The notes under the pieces are model-generated. The model saw nothing but the letters and a program-made list of their open reading frames with translations. It was not told where the DNA came from and ran no database searches. From NCBI GenBank assembly GCA_035620615.1, contig DASPGM010000011.1:62001-126000 (forward strand): a stretch of 64,000 nucleotides of DNA, read 5' to 3'. The DNA is from CSP1-1 sp035620615 (lineage in GTDB: Archaea; Thermoproteota; Nitrososphaeria; Nitrososphaerales; Nitrosopumilaceae). The position numbers were made by a program, and so were the translations under genes. Shown here one piece after another: positions 1 through 7,850 of the stretch (the stretch's first letter is position 1; each line of letters begins with the position of its first letter).

Positions 1-146
1 CAATAGCTTCAGGAATTTTGATGATATTTTTAAGTGGCTGGGTTATTAAAAAACCAACAGAAAGTACTTCATGGATTCTTTTCAAGTTCTCAAGTCCATA
101 TCTAGCTGTATTATTTATTGCACTTATGATAGACTCTGCATTATAA
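1..146 (+). CDS. ctaB: Heme O synthase (protoheme IX farnesyltransferase), C-terminal end only
   Basis: This is the last 48 codons of a gene that begins before the window, read from base 3 to a TAA at 144-146. The peptide has a membrane helix (IASGILMIFLSGWVI), then a polar stretch containing STSWILFKFSSPYLAVL, and ends in a second helix with FIALMIDSAL. In the UbiA prenyltransferase superfamily, the pattern of Trp, Leu-Phe-x-x-Ser, Tyr-Leu and a final Ile-Asp is typical of the C-terminus of CtaB, which farnesylates heme b for heme-copper oxidases. The name rests on this short tail alone; another UbiA-family enzyme is possible. Confidence 0.7.
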   Translation, partial: IASGILMIFLSGWVIKKPTESTSWILFKFSSPYLAVLFIALMIDSAL

Positions 147-202
147 ACAAATCACAAGAAAATTATATTTAAAATTCATCGATTACCGTTTAATTCACAG
201 AA

Positions 203-925
203 TCAGATTATTATAAATTGAGTTAAAAAAGATTCAAAGCCCCCAAACATTACGCCTTTAATTCTACTAGCAAGATCCGTAATTACTTTCAGCTGTTCTC
301 TAATTATTTGATCTTTTTTTGATAAGGTTTCTTCAAGAATTCTAATTTTTTCTTCAAGAGCATCTATTTTAGAAGTCTCTTGAGTATCAAGGGTTTTTGG
401 TTCAGAATTTGAAATATCTGCATCTAATGTAAGATATCTTGTCTCAGGGAGTTTTGGTAATTCCGATTTCATTTCATTTAATTTTTCAACAAGTTTTTCC
501 AATCTATCTGTACCGGTGTATTTCCAAACAGGATCATTATACAACATTAAGCAAACAGTCACATATTCAGAATTTTTTTGCAATCGAAATTGTTCTTCGG
601 TTAAAAATTGATATTGTGGGTACCAATACTCACAATTTTGTATTTTTTGTAATTGAATCTTAGTTTCACTTTGTTTTTTATAATCAATTTCTATATTTTT
701 ATATTTATTTGTAATTTCCGTTTCACAGTTTCTTTTTGCAATAGTTTTTGCAGCTTCTGTTACTGAATTATCCTCCATAACTTTTTGTTTGCATTCTTCA
801 ATTAGCCTACTAACCATAATATCGATTTCGTCATTGGAAACATTTTGTGCATTTGCTGGAGCTATTAATCCAATTCCAATAAAAAAAGATAATAAATAGA
901 CTACATTCAAACCTAAAAATTTCAT
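203..925 (-). CDS. Secreted hypothetical protein with C-terminal coiled coil
   Basis: A 240-residue protein of unknown function. Residues 1-26 form a signal peptide (Lys near the start, hydrophobic core, cleavage after APANA). The mature part is polar, with four Cys in the first 140 residues (EECKQK, NCETE, QNCEYW, TVCLM) that could form disulfides. Residues about 180-225 are a heptad-rich coiled coil (LEEKIRILEETLSKKDQII). An ATG at 923-925 is the start, with an AT-rich TATA-like stretch 25-35 bp upstream, so the message is probably leaderless. It converges with the heme O synthase gene. I do not recognise a catalytic family; it looks like a lineage-specific envelope protein. Confidence 0.6.
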   Translation of the reverse strand: MKFLGLNVVYLLSFFIGIGLIAPANAQNVSNDEIDIMVSRLIEECKQKVMEDNSVTEAAKTIAKRNCETEITNKYKNIEIDYKKQSETKIQLQKIQNCEYWYPQYQFLTEEQFRLQKNSEYVTVCLMLYNDPVWKYTGTDRLEKLVEKLNEMKSELPKLPETRYLTLDADISNSEPKTLDTQETSKIDALEEKIRILEETLSKKDQIIREQLKVITDLASRIKGVMFGGFESFLTQFIII

Positions 926-1173
926 TGATTTTTTACTTCATCTAACTGTATATTTTCAATGCTAAGCAAAATGCACAACATTGTTTTTATTAAAAATTCC
1001 ATGTATTCTTAAATTTTAAGAAACTTAAGACTAGAAATGGAAGTAATCTAGTGACAGTTCCTTTACTAATTGATTTTTTTTCGAGTATTTAGATCATACT
1101 GATGATTTCTACGAAAGTACTTTTTAATACTATTTTACAAATATGTCTAAAGCATACCAGACCACACTTGAGC

Positions 1174-1230
1174 TATTCCCATCATCATCGGGAATAATAC
1201 CATGTGAGAGGAGGTTTTGACCTCCTCTCA
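1174..1230 (+). other. Two adjacent perfect hairpins; possible small RNA or leader structure
   Basis: Within the 375-bp gap between two genes lie two perfect inverted repeats. The first is TATTCCC (1174-1180) paired with GGGAATA (1190-1196) around a 9-nt loop. The second is TGAGAGGAGG (1205-1214) paired with CCTCCTCTCA (1221-1230) around the loop TTTTGA. The second is followed by an AT-rich run. A TATA-like stretch (TTTTTAATAC, 1121-1130) would place a transcript start near 1150. Its GC content stands out from the surroundings. It could be a small RNA of about 80 nt, the leader of the gene at 1300, or a protein-binding site. The rest of the gap shows nothing else. Confidence 0.4.
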
Positions 1231-1299
1231 TTTATAAAATTGGATTTCACTGTTCTGTTCCACAGAAATCTTATCTAATGTTCTTAGCATATAGTATCC

Positions 1300-2073
1300 T
1301 TGAGTGTAAGTATTGGATTTGTATTAGTCCCAATTTTTCTAATAGGAATAGCATTTGGATTAGGTATAATTGATTTTTCACCTCAAGCAACCAGTATTTT
1401 TGTACAAAGTCTTCATAATACCAAGGAAGAAATCATAGATCTAGCACAGGGCAAAACAACCATCAATGAAAGTTTTAATGAAACAAAAGCGGAAATTAAA
1501 GAAGCAACAATAGAAAATAACAAAAAACTGGATAATCTCATAAAATATGCTCAGAAAAAGGTAAATCCTTTACAAGTAAAAGAAAATAAACCAGAGTTTG
1601 ATGTTAAACGAATTGAGTTACTAGTACATGAGTTTACAAATCAAGAACGAAAAAAATATGGTCTTTCACAATTAGCATTTGACTCAGAAATTCTACTTAT
1701 TGCTAGAGGGCATAGTCAAGACATGGCATCTAGAGTATATTTTTCCCATGAAACCCCAGAAGGGTTAACCCCTTCAGACAGGGCAACACAATCCGGATAT
1801 TCTTGTCAAAAAATAGTTGGGTTACTAATCTATTCTGGAATAGCAGAAAATATCTTTCAGGGGTATCTTTATGATTCCTATTATACAATTAATGGAGAAA
1901 TTACATCTTATGATTGGAGTACAGAGGAAAAAATTGCAAAGGTAACAGTTGACGGATGGATGAATTCTCCTGGTCATAGGGAAAATATACTTACTGAAAT
2001 TTTCGATAGAGAGGGTATTGGTGTTGAAATTACAAACGATTACAAAGTATATGTTACTCAAAATTTTTGTTAG
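1300..2073 (+). CDS. Membrane-anchored CAP/SCP-domain protein
   Basis: Residues about 1-26 form an N-terminal membrane segment, followed by a charged, coiled-coil-prone linker (to about residue 95) and a CAP (cysteine-rich secretory protein/SCP) domain to the end. CAP hallmarks are visible: LLVHEFTNQERKKYGL, HSQDMASRVYFSHE, AENI, and near the C-terminus WMNSPGHRENIL. The two His and two Glu of the CAP cavity appear to be present. Bacterial and archaeal CAP proteins are extracytoplasmic and their biochemical roles are mostly unknown. Start is TTG at 1300; no better start precedes the hydrophobic segment. Confidence 0.8.
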   Translation: MSVSIGFVLVPIFLIGIAFGLGIIDFSPQATSIFVQSLHNTKEEIIDLAQGKTTINESFNETKAEIKEATIENNKKLDNLIKYAQKKVNPLQVKENKPEFDVKRIELLVHEFTNQERKKYGLSQLAFDSEILLIARGHSQDMASRVYFSHETPEGLTPSDRATQSGYSCQKIVGLLIYSGIAENIFQGYLYDSYYTINGEITSYDWSTEEKIAKVTVDGWMNSPGHRENILTEIFDREGIGVEITNDYKVYVTQNFC

Positions 2074-2226
2074 TTTGAATTATTAAAAAATAGATAACTT
2101 ATCAATTCTTCGCGTATTTTATATCCAAAAATCCTATTTTTATTTTGTGATAATATTCTCTTTTAGAATGATCTACTATTTTTTAATCTTGAAACCTGAC
2201 TTTGAAAAAATTTTGGGATTAGCCTC

Positions 2227-2255
2227 TTATTTTATAGGATATTAGTATAAAATAA
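2227..2255. repeat. 10-bp perfect inverted repeat in AT-rich gap
   Basis: TTATTTTATA (2227-2236) is matched by its reverse complement TATAAAATAA (2246-2255) across a 9-nt spacer. It lies between the converging CAP gene and the small gene at 2334-2561, so a transcript-end hairpin is the simplest reading, although the stem is entirely A and T. Confidence 0.3.
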
Positions 2256-2333
2256 TTGGAGATAAAATCTAGACATAAAATGGAATGGTATTATAATACA
2301 ATTTCATGAAAATTCAATAAATCGTAATAAAAA

Positions 2334-2561
2334 TTAATAATTAAAATCTAATTTTTTTAATTTTTCCATTCTAATTAGATGCTCTTTGATGGTGGAGTTT
2401 ATGGAAGCTAAACATTCAGCAGTCTCTGAAGCATCATTTTTTAAATTCGAAATTTTTTCTTTCGTTTGGTTAAAATCATTAGAAGAAGTAGGTTCGGTGG
2501 AATTTACGATTTCAATTGAAGCGACATCCTTAATTTCCAATTTTGATAGAGATTTTGCCAT
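2334..2561 (-). CDS. Small hypothetical helical protein
   Basis: A 75-residue polar protein without Cys, rich in Ser, Lys, Glu and Asn. It is predicted helical, with a coiled-coil-like centre (KEKISNLKNDASETAECLASINSTIKEHL). No catalytic motif, signal peptide or membrane segment is visible. ATG start at 2559-2561. I prefer this strand to the overlapping 60-codon plus-strand frame because its composition is that of a soluble thaumarchaeal protein. No function can be assigned. Confidence 0.45.
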   Translation of the reverse strand: MAKSLSKLEIKDVASIEIVNSTEPTSSNDFNQTKEKISNLKNDASETAECLASINSTIKEHLIRMEKLKKLDFNY

Positions 2562-2688
2562 GACTTGAGTAAAGATTTTTGCAAGTTAACAATTTGTTTG
2601 TAATTTTTTTGCAACAGTTCAGTGTTTTAAAATAAAAGTTATTTGATAATAAAGCAAAAAAACAGTATGATTGTTCGGTATTATGAAT

Positions 2689-3027
2689 TTAATACCACAT
2701 ATCGGGTTCATTTATGGGTTTTTTTTCTTTATTTTCTATTTTTTCTAAAACAGGATTCCATTCAGAATTTTCTGTTTTTGCATTAACAATAGCATCTTTA
2801 TACACAAGCTCAAAAGTCCACTTTAAAATTTCACTCCAAATAGCTTTTAGCGATTCTTCATCTGTCCAGAAAACACTTGTTTTAACTGTGGTCATAGCAA
2901 CAATATGTTTTGAATTTGGCTTAGGTTCAGATTTCCATTTGGTAAGAACCTTATCACAAAATTCCAAGATTTCTTTTTTTGGTGGAACTAAGCTATAAGG
3001 ATCAAATTCTTTGGTTACTTTTTTCAT
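2689..3027 (-). CDS. Hypothetical cytoplasmic protein
   Basis: A 112-residue soluble protein with several Trp (KWKSEP, VFWTD, IWSEILKWTF, SEWNP, DMWY) and one Cys. It opens MKKVTKEFDPYSLVPPKKEILEFC. It has no signal peptide and no recognised domain; Trp-rich soluble proteins of this kind are often lineage-specific in Thaumarchaeota. ATG start at 3025-3027. It is transcribed divergently from the repeat protein at 3119, with about 90 bp between them. Confidence 0.55.
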   Translation of the reverse strand: MKKVTKEFDPYSLVPPKKEILEFCDKVLTKWKSEPKPNSKHIVAMTTVKTSVFWTDEESLKAIWSEILKWTFELVYKDAIVNAKTENSEWNPVLEKIENKEKKPINEPDMWY

Positions 3028-3118
3028 TAAAATTAATAAGAAACACTAGAGGATAAATGTTCCAATTTGATTTACAGATAAAGAAACAATTTATGAAGGA
3101 TGGCAAAATAATACAAGT

Positions 3119-3529
3119 ATGTCTAAAAGCAGCAAACCAGCCAATGAATGGGACAAACTTTGGGATGAATATTCAAGAATATTTCAAAAATGGAAAGAGG
3201 TATTTGAAACGTTTCAGAAGACTACCATTGAAATGCAAAAAAAATACAATGAAGTTATGGAGGTAGCTGCCAATGAATCAAGTAAAGATACGATGAAAAA
3301 ATTTGGGGAAAACTGGCAAAAAGCAATGAGTCAATCTGGAGTAGATATTTTCAAACAATTTAGTGATAATTGGGAAAAAGCTATGAATGAGTATACTTCA
3401 AATTCCTTTAAACAATTTGGGGAAAACTGGCAAAAAGCAATGAGTCAATCTGGAATGGAATCATTTAAGACCTATGGAGAAATTATGAATAAATTTGCCG
3501 AAACCTGGAAAAGCATGTGGCCAAAATAG
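3119..3529 (+). CDS. Trp-rich amphipathic repeat protein (phasin-like appearance)
   Basis: A 136-residue, highly charged, predicted all-helical protein. It has three related units of about 38 residues around the motif F(G/S)(E/D)NW(Q/E)KAM, preceded by WDKLWDEYSRIFQKWKEVF and ending ETWKSMWPK. Two of the units share FGENWQKAMSQSG exactly. Amphipathic helices with regular Trp and Phe resemble phasins or PhaE-type proteins that coat polyhydroxyalkanoate granules, but this is a resemblance in style only. A TATA-like ACAATTTATG about 25-33 bp before the ATG suggests leaderless transcription. Confidence 0.55.
   Translation: MSKSSKPANEWDKLWDEYSRIFQKWKEVFETFQKTTIEMQKKYNEVMEVAANESSKDTMKKFGENWQKAMSQSGVDIFKQFSDNWEKAMNEYTSNSFKQFGENWQKAMSQSGMESFKTYGEIMNKFAETWKSMWPK
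3300..3454 (+). repeat. Perfect 41-bp direct repeat inside the gene
   Basis: Bases 3300-3340 and 3414-3454 are identical over 41 bp, 114 bp apart (38 codons, in frame). Both encode the unit KFGENWQKAMSQSG or QFGENWQKAMSQSG. Identity including third codon positions points to a recent internal duplication or conversion, unlike the intervening divergent copy at about 3361-3400. Confidence 0.9.
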
Positions 3530-3669
3530 TGATTTAAAAATTAATGATAATAACTCTAATCTAAACAAGAATCACGATTTTTGATTGTCTTAAATTAGAA
3601 TTATCGCATTCAAGAAAATAATCTAAAACTATAGATTTGATTATATATGGTTGATTTATCATTATCGCA

Positions 3670-4452
3670 ATGACAAAATCAAAAAAAATGACTTTTACTA
3701 TAATTCCTATTTCTATGATCGCTTTAGCAACTATTTTAACAGTAATCCCAATTACTTATGATGCATATGCTGAGAATCCAGGGCATAGTGGAGTTGGATT
3801 AAGACCATCATTAGGGATTGATAATAGAGGACATACTCTGATAGAAGATGGATTGACAATTAACGGTCAAACCTTTATGGCAGAATATTTTGCTCAAACA
3901 ATTAAAACACAAACGGTGAATGTAGACCAACCAATTGACATTACTTTACACTATTTCATTAAAGGAGGTCCAAAATACATTGAACATACAACATTATCAA
4001 TAGTAAATGGAAAAGAGAGTAAAAATATAGATTGGAATCAAGATTTTAAAGGAACTCAGACAGTTACTGTATCAGATAATAAGTTTTTTAAAAATGTCAT
4101 GGTGAATTTAGATGCAGATTCAAATAATCCGGACGCAGTATTTCTAAATTTTAAATTCCGAATTTCTGAGAATATCGACAAAAGTTCGCTAAAGATAGTT
4201 ACTTGGAATTCAGCTAAAGAGGCTTGGACTAATTACTTTTATGAAGCATTAAGTGTAGTTGGAGCTAACCAAACATCAGATACGAATAAAATCAAATCTC
4301 CCTTAAAGCAAACAAAAAGTGGAATTGCTGCAAGTAATGTAGAATGTGATGTAGGAAAATCATTAATGTTCAAAACCAACGGAACTCCAATTTGTGTAAC
4401 CCCATCAACCGCAGCTAAACTAGTTGCGATGGGTTGGGTAAAACAAGCATAA
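3670..4452 (+). CDS. Secreted protein with thaumarchaeal C-terminal Cys module
   Basis: Signal peptide at residues 1-34 (MTKSKK, hydrophobic core, cleavage near AYA-EN). The mature body appears beta-rich and resembles no enzyme I know. The last 35 residues (CDVGKSLMFKTNGTPICV, then TPSTAAKLVAMGW) form a short module with two Cys and a closing Ala-Ala-Lys-Leu and Gly-Trp, which I know from the ends of many thaumarchaeal exported proteins and whose function is unknown. A TATA-like TTATATATGG lies 20-30 bp before the ATG, so translation is probably leaderless. Extracytoplasmic location is well supported; function is not. Confidence 0.65.
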   Translation: MTKSKKMTFTIIPISMIALATILTVIPITYDAYAENPGHSGVGLRPSLGIDNRGHTLIEDGLTINGQTFMAEYFAQTIKTQTVNVDQPIDITLHYFIKGGPKYIEHTTLSIVNGKESKNIDWNQDFKGTQTVTVSDNKFFKNVMVNLDADSNNPDAVFLNFKFRISENIDKSSLKIVTWNSAKEAWTNYFYEALSVVGANQTSDTNKIKSPLKQTKSGIAASNVECDVGKSLMFKTNGTPICVTPSTAAKLVAMGWVKQA

Positions 4453-4545
4453 TTAGACAATTATTTTTTCCTTATTTTTTTAATTTCAGTATAAACGCGG
4501 TATATTTGGAATAATAATCAATAAATTTAGGAATTTATGTTATTG

Positions 4546-5874
4546 TTACAGATAGTCTTTTAGAAAAATTCCATCTGACTTTGGAATTTTAGCAATCTCA
4601 AAGCCTTCTTTTCTTTTTGAAAGTGATTTGGTAGCATCAATTCCTAGTTTTGCTGTTTTTAATTTTTTTTGATCACTTGAAGGATCAAGACTAGAGCCTC
4701 GAACGTTCTTGAGAATAAGTAAATCCCTATCTGCTTGAAATCTTGTGGCTAATGCATATTCGACTGAAACTGGATCATTAGGATCTATGTCATCATCAAC
4801 TATTGTAACCATTTTTAAAGAACGATGTGTTTCAAATGTTTTTTTGATAATAAGTTTAGAATCTTTTTCTTTTCTTTTTTTAATCTGGACAACTGCATGA
4901 AGCCAATTACAGCCACCATTTGTCATAGTAACTTGTTTTGTTTGTGGAAAAAATTTCTTTAGATTTCGATTTAGCTTTGCTTCGATAGGCATTCCCATTA
5001 ACAAACGATGTTCAGAATAACCAGAAAGTACATCATGAAAGATTGGATTATTTCTATAATATAGCGAATCTAATTCAAAGATTGGTTGAAAACGAGCAAA
5101 ATCATAAGTTCGTAGCATTTCAACCATCCATTCTTTGTGGGTTTTATTCCACAGAATTTTCCCTTCCATTACGATTTCAGCCCCAGATGGTACTAACATT
5201 TTAGAATAAGGGCATTCTACCAAACAAAGTTTTCGACCTAAAATTGAATTTGCGATTTCAAGTTCATCTTTTCCCCAATCTGCCTGATATGCTCCTGCAA
5301 TAGAAATTGCTGGATGAACCCCAACCGTTATTGAAACTTTAAGATCCTTGTTTTGCTTTTTTGCATGCATAAATGCCTGGTGTAGGTCACGGCCTTCAAC
5401 CATTCTTACTGAAAAATGGGTTTTATCAAGTGGGAGTAATCTATGAAAAGAAGAATTTTGAGTTCCTTTTTCTGGATTTTTTGAATAAATTATAGAGGAA
5501 GTGATAAACGGTCCAGGCTCTTTTTCAAAGTGAGAAACTATAGGCAAAATAGAGATATCGGAAGAATGATTCTCCATAAATTTGCCTTTGGAAATAATTT
5601 TAGGTTTCTGAGGATTTTCTATAGCACTAATTACCTTTTCATGAATATTTAGTTCATGAGATCCTACTGCTTTGGCAAATCTTGATCTGGTTCCAATTAA
5701 ATTCGACACGAGTCTGAATTTTTTTCCAAGAATATTTTCGAATAAAACTGCATACGAACCATCTACTTTTTCTGTTATGGCAGCAATCTCATATTTGGTG
5801 GAAACTTTTCTTCTAATTTTTTTAAGGTCACCTGACTTTTTCAACAATTCCAAATAACTTCTTAGGTCTGTCAA
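4546..5874 (-). CDS. ubiD: UbiD-family decarboxylase
   Basis: A 442-residue UbiD-type protein, near the usual family length. It opens DLRSYLELLKKSGDL and carries the family core FENI, SHFEKEPGPFITSSII, FHRLL, GVHPAISIAGAY, VECPYSKMLVPSGAEIVMEG and DDDIDPNDPVSVEYALATR. UbiD enzymes use prenylated FMN, made by a UbiX-type enzyme not seen here, for reversible decarboxylation of aromatic or unsaturated acids. In archaea they are placed in quinone or prenyl-lipid pathways; the substrate here is unknown. The start is TTG at 5872-5874, overlapping the stop of the upstream small gene by 4 bp (TTGA), which implies translational coupling. Confidence 0.85.
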   Translation of the reverse strand: MTDLRSYLELLKKSGDLKKIRRKVSTKYEIAAITEKVDGSYAVLFENILGKKFRLVSNLIGTRSRFAKAVGSHELNIHEKVISAIENPQKPKIISKGKFMENHSSDISILPIVSHFEKEPGPFITSSIIYSKNPEKGTQNSSFHRLLPLDKTHFSVRMVEGRDLHQAFMHAKKQNKDLKVSITVGVHPAISIAGAYQADWGKDELEIANSILGRKLCLVECPYSKMLVPSGAEIVMEGKILWNKTHKEWMVEMLRTYDFARFQPIFELDSLYYRNNPIFHDVLSGYSEHRLLMGMPIEAKLNRNLKKFFPQTKQVTMTNGGCNWLHAVVQIKKRKEKDSKLIIKKTFETHRSLKMVTIVDDDIDPNDPVSVEYALATRFQADRDLLILKNVRGSSLDPSSDQKKLKTAKLGIDATKSLSKRKEGFEIAKIPKSDGIFLKDYL

Positions 5875-6206
5875 GTGTGTACTAACTCCATTATTTCACT
5901 CATTAGAATCTTAGAGCATTCATTGCCAAGCTCCCTTTCTGTATAGAGGGAAACCACCCCAATTCCCTTTATGGAAGTAGATATTTTTTCGGCAATTAAT
6001 TTTAAAAAAAGAGAATCGGTTTTAGTTGGGATTACTGTTACAGAAGTAGCTATAGGTCCAGTTCCAATTGATACAACCATGGAACCAATTTTTTCACTAT
6101 TCTCACTTACAGAAACAAAAGAACCATTAGCAAAGGAAAGTATCTGAATTAAAAAATTACGGCCAAGGACATCAAAATTCTTTTTTTTATAATCTTGAAT
6201 AGCCAT
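5871..6206 (-). CDS. Small protein coupled to ubiD; possibly proteasome-assembly-chaperone-like
   Basis: About 111 residues with a beta-beta-alpha-like layout: ILSFANGSFVSVSE, IGSMVVSIG, TSVTVIPT, then helix DSLFLKLIAEKIS, strand GIGVVSLY and a final helix NECSKILMSEIMEL. This order, and the FxNGSFVSVSE strand, remind me of the PAC3/PAC4-type proteasome assembly chaperone fold; that is an inference from pattern only. Start at ATG 6204-6206 rather than the TTG one codon upstream. It overlaps the ubiD start by 4 bp, so the two are co-expressed. Confidence 0.6.
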   Translation of the reverse strand: MAIQDYKKKNFDVLGRNFLIQILSFANGSFVSVSENSEKIGSMVVSIGTGPIATSVTVIPTKTDSLFLKLIAEKISTSIKGIGVVSLYTERELGNECSKILMSEIMELVHT

Positions 6207-6225
6207 CAATAAGTTTCGACGAAAC

Positions 6226-6477
6226 TTATGCCTTTATTGCTATCGCTTCAGCCATTCTTTCTATCTTAGTATCAGCTTCAACTCTTGCTCTGAGTTTTGC
6301 TTTATATTTGAGATTTCGTGGCTTAGTTCTTAAGCGATATCCACAACATGGACACCACAAACCTTCCCATTTGATGAAGATTTCACAAATTTGACATCGT
6401 CTCTGGCCAGATGCATATCTTCCAGTTCCTACTGGTTTTTGGGCCTTATATCGAACACAAATTCCTTTACAAGTCAT
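6226..6477 (-). CDS. Small zinc-ribbon protein
   Basis: An 83-residue basic protein with Cys pairs CKGIC near the N-terminus, CQIC in the middle and CPCC followed by GYR, enough for one or two zinc sites. The tail is a charged Arg/Lys/Glu helix (KYKAKLRARVEADTKIERM). Small zinc ribbons of this type are abundant in Thaumarchaeota and have no assigned role; nucleic-acid binding is plausible from the positive charge. ATG start at 6475-6477; it ends 19 bp before the next minus-strand gene. Confidence 0.65.
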   Translation of the reverse strand: MTCKGICVRYKAQKPVGTGRYASGQRRCQICEIFIKWEGLWCPCCGYRLRTKPRNLKYKAKLRARVEADTKIERMAEAIAIKA

Positions 6478-6518
6478 TTTTCATCAGTACCTAATCTAAT
6501 TTAGTATAACATTCATAA

Positions 6519-6528
6519 CTATTTAAGC
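6519..6528 (-). promoter_or_regulatory. TATA-like promoter element
   Basis: On the minus strand the sequence reads CTTAAATAG, about 45 bp before the ATG of the zinc-ribbon gene. It matches the archaeal TATA consensus and would give a leader of roughly 20 nt for this gene and the two genes downstream of it. Confidence 0.4.
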
Positions 6529-6737
6529 ATGGATCGATAATTTCTTTAATTTTATGATCTTTTTTTTGTAAAATTTTGAATGATCTCCTAATTATTAAAA
6601 ATAGATTTCAGTTTTAGAAGAAAAACGCTATAAATATTTATCGATAATTCTGAAAATCGTATTTTTTTGAATTTCTGTTAAAAATTTCACTGATTAAATA
6701 AAAAGTTTCAATATCGCTAATAATTTTTTTAAAATTT

Positions 6738-7415
6738 TTATCCTAATCTGGATAGAGGTAAAAGGAAATGTCTGTACCCTTCCCTTTGTGTTATGAATTT
6801 TGCTGACATCATATCTCGCTTTCCCCGTTGATTGTGATTTTTAATTTTAAGCGAAGTTCTTCTTTCATCAACAAATTCAAATTCAAAATTTGAGCAAAAT
6901 CTCAGGTTTAGTAGGGTAATAATTTTTTTTGCAAGATTCATGTTTCCATTACCAATTTTTACAATTTTTTTTTCAGCCTTTAACTCTGCTAGAATTTTAG
7001 TGATGTGTATTACTAGTTCTTCAATAGAAGTAAAAAGAGACCTTTCAATTTCCCTCCCAAAGTAAAACACGGAAAGACCGGTTCTTTGTCCAGGATCTAT
7101 TCCAATCAGGAGATCATTTTTATCTAGTCCTCCTTCTAGTTTTTGAATAATTAAACCGCGAATAACAGCAGGTACCTTATCTATAATTTCTTCATTGAGT
7201 AAGGGTTTTTCAGTAACCTTGGGTGACTCTTTTAGAGTTGTTAGAATTAGGCTTCCTCTATAGCTATTAATCTCTTCAGGAAGGAGGGAATCATATTGTA
7301 ATTGAAGTGTTTTTAGAGCCTTAACAAATTTGTAATAGGGTCTGCCATAGGTTGTAGCAATTCCAATTCTAGCATTATTTAATGGGTCGATAATTATGGG
7401 TAAACTATGTAAAAT
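6738..7415 (-). CDS. RNase H-fold (YqgF/RuvC-like) protein with no usual start codon
   Basis: Open from an in-frame stop at 7416-7418 to the stop at 6738. The first half reads PIIIDPLNNARIGIATTYGRPYYK and LLIGIDPGQRTGLSVFYFG; the second half has IVKIGNGN and EFVDERRTSLKI. The Asp-Pro-Gly-x-Arg-Thr-Gly strand and the later VDERRTS are the hallmark pair of YqgF/RuvC-type RNase H folds, so a nuclease or nucleic-acid-binding role is likely. No ATG, GTG or TTG occurs in frame before GTG at 7068-7070, which would delete the first 115 residues including the IDPGQRTG motif. Candidates are ATT at 7413-7415 or ATA at 7395-7397, or a sequencing error. Confidence 0.7.
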   Translation of the reverse strand: MLHSLPIIIDPLNNARIGIATTYGRPYYKFVKALKTLQLQYDSLLPEEINSYRGSLILTTLKESPKVTEKPLLNEEIIDKVPAVIRGLIIQKLEGGLDKNDLLIGIDPGQRTGLSVFYFGREIERSLFTSIEELVIHITKILAELKAEKKIVKIGNGNMNLAKKIITLLNLRFCSNFEFEFVDERRTSLKIKNHNQRGKRDMMSAKFITQREGYRHFLLPLSRLG

Positions 7416-7421
7416 TTAGGT

Positions 7422-7814
7422 TTATGCCTTTAGAACTGTTGACACTACATGGTCAACAGCTTCATTAAATTTGGAATCGATTTTATTTTGAACGTCTTTT
7501 AAATTCAGATCCCCCGCTGTCAAAATTCGTTGAGATTCGGATTTAGCCTTTTCTCGAGCTTCTGAAATTATAGTTTCTGCCTCTTTCGTTGCAATTTGAG
7601 TAATTTGGTCTCGTAATCGTTCAATTTCTTTTTGGGCTTTTTGGTTAAGTTGTTTTTTCATATCCCCAAGAGATTCATTAAGAGAATCAATATTAGATTC
7701 TAAATTATTTAGTGCCCCAATAATTTTGTCAACTGTTCCTGGAGATACGGAAGAGGATGGTATCTCTGTAGTAATTGTCTTTGGGGTTGTTTTTTTTGAA
7801 CCCTTGATTTTCAA
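7422..7814 (-). CDS. Coiled-coil protein resembling A-type ATPase peripheral stalk (subunit H/G-like)
   Basis: A 130-residue protein with a Lys/Thr/Ser-rich N-terminus (about 25 residues) and then one long charged helix. The stretch KEAETIISEAREKAKSESQ, with Ala at regular spacing, is the pattern of subunit H/G (E-G stalk) in archaeal and vacuolar rotary ATPases and of F-type b subunits. The C-terminus is a short Val/Leu-rich helix. No other ATPase gene is nearby, so this is a family guess. It ends 6 bp before the open frame of the RNase H-fold gene, so the two are probably on one transcript. Confidence 0.5.
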   Translation of the reverse strand: MKIKGSKKTTPKTITTEIPSSSVSPGTVDKIIGALNNLESNIDSLNESLGDMKKQLNQKAQKEIERLRDQITQIATKEAETIISEAREKAKSESQRILTAGDLNLKDVQNKIDSKFNEAVDHVVSTVLKA

Positions 7815-7850
7815 GTTAAATCATGACTCCAAATCCAATAAATAAATCCT

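Noticed and set aside
439..663. Plus-strand open frame of 74 codons inside the secreted protein gene
   Set aside because: It lies wholly opposite a longer frame with a clear signal peptide and coiled coil, and its own product shows no family features.
2386..2568. Plus-strand frame of 60 codons opposite the small helical protein
   Set aside because: Phe/Ser/Ile-rich product typical of an antisense shadow of a Lys/Glu-rich gene; the minus-strand frame is longer and more protein-like.
7422..7814. Firm naming as ATPase subunit H
   Set aside because: Only a coiled-coil pattern supports it and no rotary ATPase gene is adjacent, so it is kept as resemblance only.
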